DNA of 64,000 nucleotides, taken from contig OU612066.1 of assembly GCA_914767715.1 (NCBI GenBank), forward strand, positions 36,492,283 through 36,556,282, given 5' to 3'. The notes under the pieces are model-generated. The model saw only the letters and a program-made list of their open reading frames with translations, was not told the origin of the DNA and ran no database searches. Below are positions 10,902 through 24,700 of this stretch, piece by piece. The DNA is from Membranipora membranacea (Eukaryota; Bryozoa; Gymnolaemata; Cheilostomatida; Membraniporidae). Positions within the stretch are counted from its first letter, which is position 1, and each line of letters starts with the position of its first letter. The translations under genes were made by a program, and so were the position numbers.

Positions 10902-13900
10902 CTCCTCAGAGAGATATTCTTTAGCGTACTCTGCACATCTCTCCTGATTTCTGATGGCCAGCTTCTGAGCATCCTTAACACTGTTTATTATGTCATCCTC
11001 TGTTGTACCTCCGTGTATCTGACAAGTATAGATACAAAATGATGTGAGGCTAAATGCAAGTTTTAACTCTCTGATCTTTATATGCTAAAGCAAAGGACAA
11101 TGTCAAACAAAGGACTCTCACACTGACCTTGACAATGATCATGGTTTTGAGCTCGTCTCTAAGTTCTGTTGGTACTTGTAGTTTAGACATGAACTCTATC
11201 AGTCTGGTTTTACCGCAGCCCGTCTCTCCCATAATAATCACCGGGATGTTCACTCTAAACAGATCATGAGAATACTAGTCAGTGAATGAATAAAGAAGTC
11301 CAGTAAAGAGAAATATATGTTCATGACAAGTATATCTATGCTCTCTGGTAAATGTCAAGGAAGTTTGTAGGTTTCTTTCCTTGCTATCTAATCAAAGATC
11401 CAACAAATAGATATGTCACATTTCTCATCTCACAGGAGTGAACATTATCTTCAATGCTTTTACATACTGAAGCATTTTATGAATGCAAAATAACCATGAA
11501 ATAAGCTTGAAGTAACCATGAAGTAAGCTTGAAGTAACCATGAAAAAAATTTTTCCGTACTGTTAATGTTTTAACCCAAACGGGAAGTGACGTTAGTGTA
11601 CCCTTACCGCTATGCCATTATTCACATCTCACTCCACTATGTACCATTTCGAGTAAATAATTACAATACAGACAACAAGTAATTTATCACGAGCTCATGA
11701 CGAGATTGTCTGCCCATACACCTACTTGAGTCTCTGATGTATTGCGAGTATTTTCTTAGCATTATCCAGAGTGAGCACATAGCTGGAGTCTGGATCATCA
11801 TTCTGCTCAAACATGTAGTGTTTGTATTTATAATAAGATCCATCTACACGCTTATATGTAGGCTTACGCCATAACTGTACATCCTTAACCATTATACATC
11901 TCAACTTATATATCTGCCTCTGTCTGCAAAAATATCACCATCAGAAATATGAATATTGAATTGTCCTTACAAAGCACAAAACCCTCAGTTTGAAGGAACT
12001 CTATAACATGTAAAAATGGTCTGATGATAGCAAGGTTTGAATTTCTGGAACTACTCCGAATTCATCACAGCTTTTTGTGATGGCTGGCTCGATGTCATAG
12101 TTTTCTTCTGATTGGTAGATATATGAATCTCAAATTTATCCTATCACCTGAGATATAGCAGTGTATTATAATATGATGTTGGGATCTCATAACAATGATA
12201 TCTTACCGGCCGACAGCGTTGAAGTTCTCTGACATATCCAGGTTTGTTTGGTCTAGTGCTCTCTTTAGATCTCTACTGATGCAGTCTTTGAGTATAACTT
12301 CCTGTGTCTGTGAGTCTATGAGGCTGCTCGGTCGGGCCACTAAATATCCAGAGTGGAAACATGATTAGCAAATATGCGAAACAAATGGGATAAGGATGTA
12401 TCTATAGCCCTAAGGTTGGTGGGGAATAGTGGAGCCTCTCTGCCTTCTGTGGTGTGCTAGGTACATTAGGAGATGGCACAGTCTCAGCTAGTGCTGGGGT
12501 GTCACCCAGAAAAACGCTTGTGTACAGATCTGATGAAAGGTCAGATTTACCTAGAAAGGGACAGTTTCACAGCGATGTAATCTTTTTCGACAATTATGAT
12601 GAATGCTACAGCTAATATACTTCATAGAAGTTTGTAGACGTGTCATCTGGAGAAACTTATGGCATGTGTCTTTTGTAGTGTCACTTACAGCTCTCAGTTT
12701 TGACAACGAAGCCTAGAGGAGTAACAGTGGCTCCGTCTTCATTAAAGAATAGATAAGGATGATTATCACTCTCCCAAGATCTCTTCATAGTTAGCTTATC
12801 CAGTAATAACTCATCCTCATTTGCCTCCCCCGTCACATCCACACTAGGCTGCAGAAATGTGAAGAATAACTTAGAGACTAACTACATTTATCTAATAAGC
12901 TTAGGGTTTGCCTTCTGCCTAGCATTTGCCACACAAATCTAACAAATCCATCAGATAGGTGTCTCACACTCTAAGATAAGTGAGATTCTTGATGGTCATG
13001 CAGAGATTCTATTTTTGTCCATAGATTCTTTGAATGAATTGGCATTTCCAAATTTTAATGAAAGTTGACGGGATAGAACTTCAAAACTTACCTCAGTCTG
13101 CTCCAAACCTGGTGTCTCTTCAGCAATCTTCAGAGATCTGGTGGCAAAGTCCTACAAAATTAAATGCATACATCATTTGCCATTGTGATTGTAGAAAGAA
13201 ATTGTGAGTGGGGTATTTGTCCAATCTTGACACAGAAACTTGCCTCATCAAACTAATCAGATGCCAGCAAAACCAGAAAAACATACTGACTCCTTTTGGT
13301 CTGCTATTTTTTTTAATGATTCATATTAGCTCACTTGGCCGAAATAAAACAAACTAAGGAAGATGATTACTGACCTGCGCCATCCTTAACATAAAATTGA
13401 CGACAAATTTTCTGAATCCGGGCATATCCTCAACAACAGCCAGACTGGTGAAGGATGAGGCCTCGATCTTGAACAGCTGGCTACTGAGAAAGTATACATA
13501 GTGTCTCAGTTCACTCCATGTCGGGTTCTTCAGTCCACAGTTACTGTATAAAAGTGTTCACACTGTTTTATATAATTCAATAATACTTTATTTATCACCT
13601 GATATTTTCTACAGATATTTCATAGACAGACACAATATACCACATAAACAAGACTCATATACTTTACACATTTATGTCCATGTCAGATCAGTTTGAGAAA
13701 ATATTTACGAATCCCCTCAATATGACTTAATAGTGGAAGTGGCAGTATTCGCAAATGAAACGATTGGTAAAAAACAACAACAAAAATTGAATATAACAAC
13801 TAAGTGTACTCTAATGATAAAAAATATCCAGAATTGCACCTGACCCTGATATTTCTATACACTCAATGATAGAAGGGTGGGTATTAAGCTAAACTTACCC

Positions 13901-16900
13901 GATGAGAAGCTCCAGAGCATCTCTCTGGTCTGTAAATTCCTCTTCACTTGGATCAAAGTTCGGATCTTTCTTCCTGTGACAGTCTAAAAACTTCAGTACA
14001 GTCTGCCATTGTTTCTGCATCAACACATCCTCATCGAATCCAATAAACCCGCCTGCTGTAAATAGCGTGAAATTTCCTTGATGAGCTTTGGATGAACAGC
14101 GATATAGCCATGTGACTACTTATATGGGTTGTGATATGATCAGTGGTGGGATATGCAAGACAATCTGTGGTTTGACATGTGATAGTATGATATATACCTG
14201 GAGCAGTTTCAGGGTTCTTGTAGTATGTGAGAGCATCCTCAGGAGCTATACAGGAGATTGTAGGTAGAAGATCCAGTACTTCATGAGCACATCCTCTACC
14301 CTAACAAACAGACATGAAAAATACAACACATTGTAAAAGTAAAGAACAAAAACTAGGAAAGAAACTCGAATAAAGAAGGGAATTGATGTATTATTACAAC
14401 TTACTACAGGACTGCAGACTGTATAAATTTAAATGATAATGGTTTACCTAGAGTTGCACTCAACCTTGTCAGCACATCGTTATAACACAGCGTGAGGATG
14501 ACATTATGCCTTAGATTGTAATTGTGGTTGTTGAGATTGTTGAACAGTTATTTTCCAACTTGACATTGTTATCGCATGCAGTAACGTCATTGGGATTGAA
14601 ATTTAAGTTTAATTGTTATTTTCAGCAGCAAAACTACTTTGTAAAATGAGAGGACTTCTCCACCCAATGGCATGTAACGCTCATCTCTTACCTTTCTGAC
14701 ATGAGGCATACACTCGATGATATAATACTGAGTATGCTGAGCCTGCCAGACAACTCCCTCAGAGTTTACTATACTCCTTAGTATGATCAGATTAAACAGC
14801 AGCTCATCTACACCCTGCTCCACCTCATGAGCGATATCAAAGTGTACAGCGTGGTAAGACTTAGCACCGTATCCACTACCCAGATCGGCTCTTAGTCTGT
14901 GTATCACTGCGTCTGTGTTGATTGTCTTGTATATCGGGATCGTGATGTCCGGACAGTCAGCTAACTCAGGAAAGTTTACAAGTCTGTCAGTAAGACGTGA
15001 TTTTTGATAAGATTTACCGACACCCGCTCGACTTGATCTGATCAGGCGAGCCATTGACCTGAAATACATGATAACGTCTGTTAGAAAAACATTGTAAGGG
15101 GCACCGAAGAGAGCCAACAATTTTGAGAAAGGATATTAAAAACTTAATATTCCCCATCCTCTACCACAGTTGCTTGAAAAAACTTTATAGATAAGAGTTG
15201 TCCTCTCGGATCCAACAAGAATCAGCCAATTAAATATTTGGAGTCTCTGAGAGTCCCTTTCATTTTACTCAACATGAACAAATGACCTTGATACTGACTT
15301 GTCTGTTTGCATTGAAAACAATTGACTTACCTATCAGGATCCACACAGCCACATGTGTGCTCAACATCGGGAGGCACTTTCAGCATTCTGAGTACATATT
15401 GTACTATTCTCTCTTTATCCGTGATTTCTGCAGATTTCACCAGATACTTATCGAGGTAGGATCGTATCTTAGCATCCTTCACCTCCTCAGGGTAGATAAA
15501 TACCAGACCATACTGGTTATTACCCTCCTCTCTCTGACGACTGACCCTGTGCTCGATAAGTTTACATGCCTCATAGTCAAGAAGGTGACAGTTCACCATT
15601 GTGTAGACTGAGTGGGAGTCAGAGAATGATCGACTCAGAAACAGGTCAACCTACAATAGATTATAAGATGCTGTTTCTTCATAATGGCTGATGCACCTGC
15701 TTTTCTTTATTTCCTTTAAATCTTGACATTTCAAGTTTATCCCATCCAAAAAATGAAATTTTCAGTATAAATCGTTAGCGATTGATTGGTATATTGTAAA
15801 ATGTTGGATGGTAATGAACTAGTAGCCATGAGTGAAACACAATGCGGACAAAGCGGGTGTGGAGCTGGTCATCAGTTTCCGTAAGGTGAAGGTTTCCGCT
15901 GCTTTTATTGCTGCTCAGTTTAATTACTATGCAATACATTTGTCTCTTTTAGTTGAGTCAAATCCAGGATTTATTAGGCCAAAGTTTTTCTTCTCAAAAA
16001 ATGTCATAGAATACCGATGGGCCATGAAGACTTTTAACTTTGTGATCGTTGACCAAAAACTGTTACCTGTTCTCTAGTTGTTGTTTTGTTGCAGACAATC
16101 ACTTCATTCCTTGTAGGGTAAGTGTAATCCGCATCACATTCATATATACTAAGAGCTAGCTGGTAGGTAACCTCTACAAGAAGGACATATGTGTATAACG
16201 AATATAACTGTGATAACAATAAGCTAGGCCTAAATCAAGGCATTTTGTCTTTGACAGCAAGATGCAATCTTTTTGCAGAGGGAAACAATGTATGGGGGCA
16301 AAGGCAAATTGCCACTGGCTGCAGGACATTTACAAATTGTTTGTTTTAAGGTAGGAGCAGGATCAAGTTCTGTAGATGATACCCACCTGATAGCTATCAT
16401 ATTGTCATTTGATTACAGTTATGGTTTTTATGTACACTAAGTTGCACATTCGACTTTAGAAAAAGAGTCGATCAATGTAATGCTTACTTTGGCTAACTGG
16501 TATTAGAGCTGGTTGTCCTCTAGCAAGCCATGCTGGCAGCTTTCTGGCTGTTGTCTTCTTCACTCTCATATCTGATTACAGAAAGTGTTCAATATCAAAT
16601 GCTACATATGTGTGTTATAAACAGCAGCCAATGATTTTGGTGTCATGGGGACAAGGTTAAATTTTCAAAACCGTGCACTATATAACAAACTAAAACGTGA
16701 CATCACCAGATCAATAACCAAAAGCAAACAAAATTATTCTTAGAAAATTCAGCAACAGCTAGTAAACGAACCAGCCAAAGCATGGACTGATATTAAGAAA
16801 ACTAGTGGATTACCTCCTAGCACAACTACTACTACCAAAAAGAACCCATTTACCTCAACACTTTCTTCATCAGATATGAAAAGCCTATATCTCACCAGCC

Positions 16901-19900
16901 CATTATTGATCAACACACCACCAGCGCACCTCCACAGGAAATATCGGCAGAGACAGTACTCAGACAGCTAAAGGGACTTAATCTCGTAAAGAGCCAGGTC
17001 CTGATGGTCTCATTCCAAAAGTGCTGAAGTTCTGCAGCTATCAACTGGCACCTGTTTTTGCTGAACTGTTTAATCTCTCAATCAAATCTAAGTCAACTCC
17101 AAATTCATGGAACTCTGCCATAATCAAACCACTTCCTAAAGTCAAGAACCCTGAACAACTTAAACAATACCGCCCAATAGCTCTCACAAGCTGTATATGT
17201 AATATGCTGGAAAGACTTATCAAACATTACATAATAACTCATACACCCATGGATAAACATCAATTTGCATATCGTGCACATCGCTCTACACAAGATGCAG
17301 TCTTATGTCTTACTACAACTGTGACAAGTTTCATCGACAAGAAAGCATCCAACTATGCAAGGTGTCTCTTCCTAGACTTCTCTTCAGCTTTCAATACTAT
17401 ACTGTTCCAGACCTCATTACACAACTAACTCATCTCGACTCCAATGTCACTCAGTGGATATATAGCTTTCTTACCAACAGAGTACAAAGAACAATAGTGG
17501 ATGGCATAATATCAAATCCAATCACAACAAACACAGGAGCACCCCAGGGGTGTTGTTTATCTCCACTTTTGTTCTCTATATACACTAATATGATTACCTC
17601 AAGCCTGAGCAATATTACTGTAATCAAATATGCAGACGACACCTGCATTATCGGCTGCATTGGCAATCAGTCTGATCTAAATACTTATTTTGATGAGATT
17701 AAAAGAATTTCTAAACAATGTGATGATTTAAATTCAATTCAACTAAGACCCAAGAAATTATGTTCTCAACCCAAAATGTAAAGCCTCATACCCCTACACT
17801 TGTATTGAATGGAACAGATATTGTATTGTCTGATAAAGTTAAGTACCTTGGTGTTATAGTGGATAAGGATTTGAGATTTCATGAGCATGTACAATCAGTG
17901 GTTACAACAGCAGCTAGAAGAATGTATATTGTTAAGAATGTTGTGTATTTTAGCTCTAAACCTCTAGCCAATATGTTATTCAAAAGTTTTATCATGTCCC
18001 TCATCTCCTATTGTTTACCTATTATTTTTACCTGCATCTATGCCAGTGACAAAAAGGCTATCAGAAAGATTTTCAAAGATCGTTCTAAGCTTGGTATTGA
18101 GTATCATGACATAGATTTACACATTCAGAAACTTACTAAAACACATGCCATAAAATATATAGAAGACGACGACCATTTCATTAATGAATTTTTGAGCCAA
18201 TGCCCCTCTGGAAGATATAGAACCATTAAATATAGAGGAGCATGGGGCAGAGATAGCTTTTTACGCCACCTTGTACATACTTTAAATCACATTTTCTTTT
18301 AAACAATCCTACAGAGTTCTGACTTTTTTTTCCAATTTTGTTCATGTCTATTTTTAAGGGCAGTATTTACACCGAATTTCGCAACATGTACTATTGTCTG
18401 TGATATGTAATAAATCAATCAATCAAAACAAAGATGTAAGGAACCCATATTATAAAGAATAAAATGTATCCTACCGTTAGACAAATGCAGTGAAAAATGT
18501 GTGATAGTTAATTATAATATTATACCTTTCAGTTGATTGAGAACATTTCCTAGGTGAGTCACACTGAGGAAATCTTTAATTGTCTGATCCGTCATCTCAA
18601 CAAAATTATCCCATAGCTGAGAAAGCTGCTCTTTGAGTGTACCACTTCTGAAACCATTAATACTAAGTTCATGACAAATGAAAAATAGGATTCGTCCCGA
18701 ATGCCATCACTATGTAACTACCACTTCATAACTCAGGCCAGCGAGTGCCTGCCAGTAATATGCTCTTCTTAGAATCAAAGACTCAACATCAGATACATGG
18801 TGCCTTTTCGGTGAGCACTTGTAATGAAGATGACTCACTTTGAGGTTGAACTTGTAGTTATCGCTTTCATAACATCATTTGTTGTTTTATCCCCATCAGA
18901 TTTATCTTCTGAATTCAACTTGTGGACTATCCATTGTACAAAATCCTCTATAAATCAACGAAAGAAAGTGAAATCTATCGAGACAATGACGTTTGATAGC
19001 ATTAATGTGTAATTAGTCCCTATTGCAGTGAATATAATTCCATTTAACTGCAAAGTATTTCAATCTGCTAGCAGATGCAGCAAAGTAAGTGATTTAGCTA
19101 ACAAACCTGATCTATCAAAGTCCTTTACACAGACAGCCTCAACAACCGCCTCTTTACTAAACTCGGAATACTTCTCCATCAGATTCTCTGCTTCAGCATA
19201 CAGCCAAACTTCATCGACCAGGTCCTGCTGTATGGAGTTCATTCGCTCGTACTCCATCACTGGAGGTTGGGAAGTTATCTGGGGTGGAGCTTGACCAGTG
19301 GAGGCTGATTTCTCTATGAGAGCATGGAGTTGAGCTGATGTAACCGGGTGTATCATAGCCAGCAGTGGCAGCGACTATCAATATAACATATTCATTGCAA
19401 ATTCATGATTCTTAGGCCACATGTAGACTTAGGCCGCATGTAGACTTATGTCATATGTAGACTTGGGATATATGTAAACTTAGGCCATATATAAACTTAG
19501 GTCATATGTAAACTTAGGCCATATATAAACTTGGGTCATATGTAGATATAATGATGTATCACAGACCTTACTGAGGATGTCAGCCTTGCTACTTTGTATG
19601 AACTGTCCTAGTTCCTTCCTCAGTTCTACTATCTGTTCTGTGGTAAAGAAGTTTAGTTCACCATGTTGCCTAAAATCAACAGAATATAGTAAGGTTAGAA
19701 TCCAAGTTGGCACATTCATGATAGTCTGTCAAGTATAGTCAGTCAATTCCCTTCCTTCTATGGATATTTACGCAAAGAGGTTAATTTTTGTTACGATGTC
19801 GCAGATAACGCACCTTCTCTTCTCTACCATAATCTCTCTCCACTTTTTTACACACTCTCTCAGAAAATCACAGAGATCTGTGCAGTGCTCAATAGTAGAG

Positions 19901-21738
19901 GAGTTTTCAGCTCTCCTCCCGATGTATTGCTCCTTGATGGCCTGAAACTTGACTTTTATGGATGCAGGCTGAGCCTCATCACAATCAATCTTTATGAGCA
20001 GATCATCAAACTGTATACATCCCTCTTTTCTTATCTCCAGGTAGGCCTGAGCTAGATTCTCAACTTCATCTCTCATCTAAGTTAACAATTACACTGATAT
20101 TATATTCAGATCAAGGTTAATTCAATGGCATCATGTCACATTTTAATGCTGCACTCCATCAATTTTCCAGATGTTCTACTGGAGTAAGGGGCATCACTGC
20201 TCAATGTTTCGACCATACTCAAGACACACATATTTATGGATCATAATTATGGCAAAACACTGTGACAACATGAATTCAAAATCACACCTTCTGAAACTCT
20301 GTGATGGTTTTCTTGTTTTCCTCTTGTTTATCGACTGCGATGAGAGTGAGCCTGCTCTGCAGGTCTTTTATATCAGAGTAGGTGTATCTCTTTGTTGATT
20401 TCTTATGGACAGGATCTCCTGAATGTGACATCACAACCTCAGTAACTTCACATGTCAGCAGAATCACATCATCAAGGGTCTGAAAATATGATAAATAACA
20501 TATCAATAGAACCTCCACACCTGGGCATGAGCCGGAGTTTCAGATATGAGTAGCCAATGCCAAAACCGGACTAGATCAATAATTCTAATTTGATCTGATT
20601 TGAAATGTTTTCACAGCTAATCTAATTAACTACTGCAGTGCTTTTTTCAAATAAAACCTGATTAGCCCATATCCTGCATGCTTATTTGTAGGTAACAGGG
20701 ACAATAGGAGCCTAGTACTGCATAAGCTTTGTAGTAAGTATGACAATGTACAGTTTATCTTTACAGAGACACCACTCAATCAGAAAGGTATATAGATAGA
20801 GAGTATAATGTAGATTGTATACTTTAAACTGGTTACTGAATCCGTGAATGTTTCCGATCTTATAGACACCTCTTTGGTTGATAACATGAGCCTGTGCGAT
20901 CGATCCAAGCTCAACATTGCCAAAATGTGACTTCACTTTCTTCAACCATTGCAGATTTGATGCGGTGTACCTCTACAATCAATAATTTATTGATGAATCA
21001 AGTGAAACAACCCCAATATAAATATGCATGGAACATTCCTCAGTTTTCCTGGGTGTATTGGAATCACATGTTCACTAACACAGTCCATGGCATTTTACTT
21101 ATGACTCAGAAGGCACTTTTTACTTCATCTACAAACTTTCAAATTATTTCCGTCAATATCTTATGTCTAATATCATTACTGCGAGGAATATGCGATGATA
21201 TAATATGATTATCTATCGCGCTCCGCAGATGGGGGTAACATAGAATGGAGGCAAATAACATGTGATTGGAATAATTCGGGATTTTGATAATTTAAAAAGC
21301 CTCCATTTTGTAAAAATGTACAATAACATGACGAAACTACTCCTATAAAAGTAAACCAACCAGGTTCTTCTCTAGAGTTGGGTTCTCACTATGAGCCCTC
21401 CATACTTCCTTACAGTAACTCATGAACTGTTTGAAGTTGACCTGGTCATCAGGATTGAAGTCATATATAAGAGGAGAGTATCCAGTGAGAGCATTGATTA
21501 GATATCTCGTCTTCTGCGCGGCCTCGTCGTCTTCATCTAATGTACCACTAGCCAGGTCCACAAAGGTACTGATATCGCTCTCTTTAAAGAAGAGATTGTG
21601 ACATGCAAAAAAATACTAATATTTTTTTTCAATTATTGAGCTAGACAACAATGATGGGGAAATTCAAACGCTTCAGTATAAGACAGCATGTACTACATGA
21701 TAAAATAACATGTCTATTACATTGGTGAAGAAATTATA

Positions 21739-21771
<33 letters not shown>

Positions 21772-24700
21772 CCCTATATGAATACATAAACCCTATACAT
21801 ATATATATATATATATTTATACCCTTTTAGTGATCATTGTTGGCCCTAACTACATATATTCGTCCATTCATCATCAAATAACTTACTTGGTACTTCCTCC
21901 CGGGCCCACTTCACAAACACCTCACAGTCTTTGAAAGCCCTCACTGCAGAGATCATCTCATTAGTGATATCTTTGATGCTGTCTGCACTGTCGACCAGCC
22001 TCTGAGTTATTTCTCTCAACTCCAGTTTCTTATCTTTCTGCAAAGTGATGCAAACATGCTGAATATATAAAGTCCGATTGTGAGACACAATCAAATATCA
22101 AAGTTGGTGAAAACTGCGTTTTTTTCACAAGCACAATCATTGTGACTGTGTGATGTGATATTGCCTACCGATGCTAATATATGCTCCATATCCTTGAAGT
22201 CACCAGTAAGACCATAAAGCTTTTTCATATCGAGCATCAGTTTTGCACCACTGTGGTACACATCGAGATTGGCACATATGATGATTTGCTCGGTCCTCTG
22301 CTCTAAGACTGCCTTATCTTGGATAATGTATCCTAGTTCGTCCAGGAGTACTTGTAACTCGTTATCAAAGTAGATTCTGTACACCTTTTCAAACATTGCG
22401 ATGCTGAGACGACCTAAAACATCAGAGCATGATATATTTACTGAGTCTGAAACAGGTAGCTTCTTATAATTTCCAGCTAAGTGTCGAAGGTGGTCAATTT
22501 ATTTTACCTTCAACCTATGGCTTTTTCATCATCGTTGTTCATTGTTGTTATATTAAAAAACATTTTGCAGTTTTGTGGATAGGATGATCTTTAAAAGCTC
22601 ACTAGAGATTATACTTACACAAGGCATATAGTCAGACAACAGTTAATACTCACCAGTTCTCAGTGTATTACTGATTTCAGTGAAGTTGTTCATAGAATCC
22701 TTGAACAGAGTAACAACACCAGCAAAAGGCCCTTTGGACCTGGAAGCGCGCATTCGATTCTGAAACTCCTTGCTGAATATGATCCGCTGCTTTGTGTTTT
22801 TGAAGGGTAACAGAATTTCTCTGACTGACTGTGGTATCAGATCACAGACAATCTCATTTGTTACTGCATCAAATGATTGAGCAAAGTCCTTCTCCGTGTC
22901 TGGTAGCTTCATCCATCTGCTGATAGCATCACGTTCTACAAAGGAATTAACAGTGCATTAAGGTCATGCCTCGCCAAAAATCATATGATACATGATCAAA
23001 GAAGTCTAAACCCAAAATTTGGCGACGTTACGCCATGACGTGACGTCATGACGCGTCACTGAATTTCAGCAACATGTCAAAACCTATTGTCACTAACGTC
23101 CATATTGAAAGACATTGCAAGTTCTTGGAGCAAAAAATGCAGTTAATGCATAAAGACTACCCTTATGTCATGCAGCCATAACAACAATAATGTTCAATGC
23201 TTGATTTGACTTGAAAAAAATCGGCATCCAAATTCACATACTGATAGCTAAACCATAAGTGTTGACAATGCTATAAAGAAAGTGAGCTGTGTCAATTGCC
23301 GTCCAAGGTGGAGAAATGTGATTACCCTAGTGCCCTCACTAGCCCATTGCTGACCAGTATTGATGAAAAGAAATTGATGTGCCAGTTGGAAATTTTGAAT
23401 TATCTTACTCCTAAACTAGTCAAATTTTTGACTAAAATGCCCCTTTGCTGTACAAAACGAGAAGTATAAATATGTGAAAACAGTACTGAGACCGCAATAT
23501 TTTTCCTGCTAGGGGCATCCTCCAAAGCCTTGGTGAGGGCACTACGCGTTTATTTTGAACCAAATGAAAATTTCGTGTTGGAGAAGGGGTATAATAAGAA
23601 TACCCATCATGCAGATTTCCAGAGGCAGGCTGTAAGCTCAATATTCTTTTTGCCAGGCTATCTTCAGATAAAATATATATTGAGTGAACAATTGCATGGG
23701 AACTCCCTACAGAGGAAAATCAAACCATTTATGGTTTTTTGCCTGATATATTTCTGAACCAGATTTGGCGTAGTAATATAAGTCTCTAAAATCCAGTCAT
23801 TTTGGTGCATTTTACAACAGTTCACAAGCTGGCTCATTAATTCCTGTCTGTTATTATAGAACTTTCCTTCTCTAGTACTTAAAATTCATGTCAAGGCTTG
23901 TTCCTAGGATTAATCATCACAAATTAATTTTATTGGGACTACTTTGCGCTGCCCATCCTGGCTTGATACGATAAATGGTTGTGAGGCGTCTGAGCCAGAT
24001 GCTCCCAGTTATTGACAGCTCCTATCCTTTTGCATGGGCAGCGGTTGTTTAAATTTCATAAATTGCCATCACATACATAAGAAATTAAATTAAAGACAAT
24101 TGAGGGTTCGGAAATTGCTAAACAAGTAATAGCTTCAATTAGAATGAAAAATCAAGGAAATCGGAACAGTAGTTCTCAAGTTAGTATCCTAGGCGAGGCA
24201 TGACCTTAAGAGTATTGCATAGCGCCATGTTCTTCAGTCATTGAATTGACAGAAATAGCGCTGTAGTTTGTTATATTATGGCTAGCAAAGGATACTTTGA
24301 AGTCATGCATGTCATTATCTGAAGATCATTACTGTAGTGCAAGGTATAATAGACTGCAGGTAGTAAATAGGGAAAGGCAGATAAGAGTGCTGCATAAGAA
24401 CTCAGGCTACATCCGGGAATGCGCAGGAAAGAGGCATTAATAATCACGCTGGCTTAGAAGGGAGAAGAGAATGAGAGAAGACAAAGGAGTTGTACCAATA
24501 CTGGACACCTCAGCATATCTCATGTAAGTTGAATACACTACATGGTGTCAGGAGTAAACTAGAGAGGGTTAGTGAAGGTTTTGATCTAATGAGTGGCAGA
24601 GGAGACCTCACTATTCCTCTCTCTCCCATATTTGAGAGAGAGAGGAATAGTGAGGTCTTTGAATCAATAACCGACATTGATCACGTAACAAACATGGACA

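Noticed and set aside
12463-12500. GGCACAGTCTCAGCTAGTGC in an RNF213-like intron resembles a stretch of the Ala/Gly-rich genes
   Set aside because: Only about 20 bases with several mismatches, not extended on either side; likely chance.
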